Source: Bacteroidota bacterium
GTDB lineage: Bacteria; Bacteroidota; Ignavibacteria; Tepidaquicellales; Tepidaquicellaceae
Direction of reading: 5' to 3'
Assembly (NCBI GenBank): GCA_003519545.1
Contig: DOWN01000120.1
Location: 2,543 to 8,933, forward strand
DNA: 6,391 nucleotides
This document shows positions 6,134 to 6,391 of this stretch, one piece after another. Every line of letters starts with the position of its first letter. Within the stretch, counting starts at the first letter, position 1. A program made the position numbers and the translations under genes. Below the pieces are notes generated by a model. The model worked only from the letters and a program-made list of their open reading frames with translations, did not search any database and was not told where the DNA came from.

Positions 6134-6391
6134 TTGAAAGAAGTTTATTCTAAATATATAAATCAGTATCTATCACATCTGAAGAATAATAAAAAATATT
6201 CTTCCAATACTCTCATTTCTTATGAGAACGATTTAACTCAGTTTGAAAAATTTCTCGTTACCTCCGGATTTGGTTTTGAAGATGTTGATTTAAATGTTTT
6301 AAAATCCTTCCTCGCTGAAGTTTCCGACCCTGAAAGCAGAATGTTTAACATAGAAAAAACTAAGGAATTCAAATATTCATCCGTTTCCGTT
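6134..6391 (+). CDS. XerC/XerD-type tyrosine recombinase, N-terminal part (cut by window end)
   Basis: The frame opened by TTG at 6134 runs to the window end for 86 codons. It encodes the N-terminal SAM-like core-binding domain of Xer recombinases. The key signature is KYSSNTLISYENDLTQFEKF (residues 21-40), the standard YSxxTLxxYxxDLxxFxxFL pattern. It is followed by the second helix (DVDLNVLKSFLAEV) and the beginning of the (Y)SxxSVxxKLS block at KYSSVSV. XerC and XerD resolve chromosome dimers at dif near the division septum. The catalytic domain with its R-H-R-Y residues lies beyond the window, so XerC, XerD or an integrase cannot be told apart. TTG is preferred because the tldE stop lies just upstream in the same frame and the first in-frame ATG (6341) falls inside the domain. 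No Shine-Dalgarno is present. The 3-base gap suggests co-transcription with tldDE. Confidence 0.88.
   Translation, partial: MKEVYSKYINQYLSHLKNNKKYSSNTLISYENDLTQFEKFLVTSGFGFEDVDLNVLKSFLAEVSDPESRMFNIEKTKEFKYSSVSV

Noticed and set aside
6134..6391. The recombinase fragment as the edge of a mobile element or integron
   Set aside because: The N-terminal pattern is that of housekeeping XerC/XerD. The gene sits in a compact housekeeping run, and no attachment repeats, tRNA or composition change is visible. The catalytic half is out of view, so this is not fully excluded.

Overview
The window is ordinary bacterial chromosome. It carries six tightly packed genes, all on the + strand, with no gap longer than 22 bases: the 3' part of ybeY, an smg/DUF494 gene, topA, a tldD-like gene, a tldE/pmbA-like gene, and the first 86 codons of a XerC/XerD-type tyrosine recombinase. 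The DNA is AT-rich with many AAA, ATA and GAA codons. Start codons mostly lack a purine-rich Shine-Dalgarno sequence, and the YbeY metal motif has Asp where most bacteria have the third His. Together these point to the Bacteroidota/Chlorobiota/Ignavibacteriota assemblage. An uncultured Ignavibacteria-like lineage is my best guess, but this is inference from sequence style, not from a search.

Layout: positions 1-370 hold the end of ybeY (16S rRNA maturation and ribosome quality control). Positions 374-829 encode an Smg/DUF494 protein of unknown function. Positions 852-3182 encode DNA topoisomerase I, complete with Toprim, catalytic Tyr and four C-terminal Cys4 zinc ribbons. Positions 3175-4791 encode a TldD-type metallopeptidase subunit with a twin-arginine signal. 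Positions 4793-6130 encode its TldE/PmbA partner, which has no signal and no zinc motif. From 6134 to the window end runs the N-terminal domain of a Xer-type recombinase that begins with TTG. The spacings are 3, 22, -8, 1 and 3 bases, so the set looks like one transcript, or part of one. I see no terminator, internal promoter, RNA gene, mobile element or CRISPR array.

Functionally, ybeY, smg, topA and the Xer gene are housekeeping genes for translation, DNA topology and chromosome-dimer resolution. The smg-topA neighbourhood is also known from Proteobacteria (dprA-smg-topA). The tldD/tldE pair forms a separate module. The least ordinary feature is that only TldD carries a Tat signal. If it is real, either a folded TldD-TldE complex is exported together with TldE as a passenger, or the two subunits end up in different compartments. 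I found no convincing previously undescribed system here.
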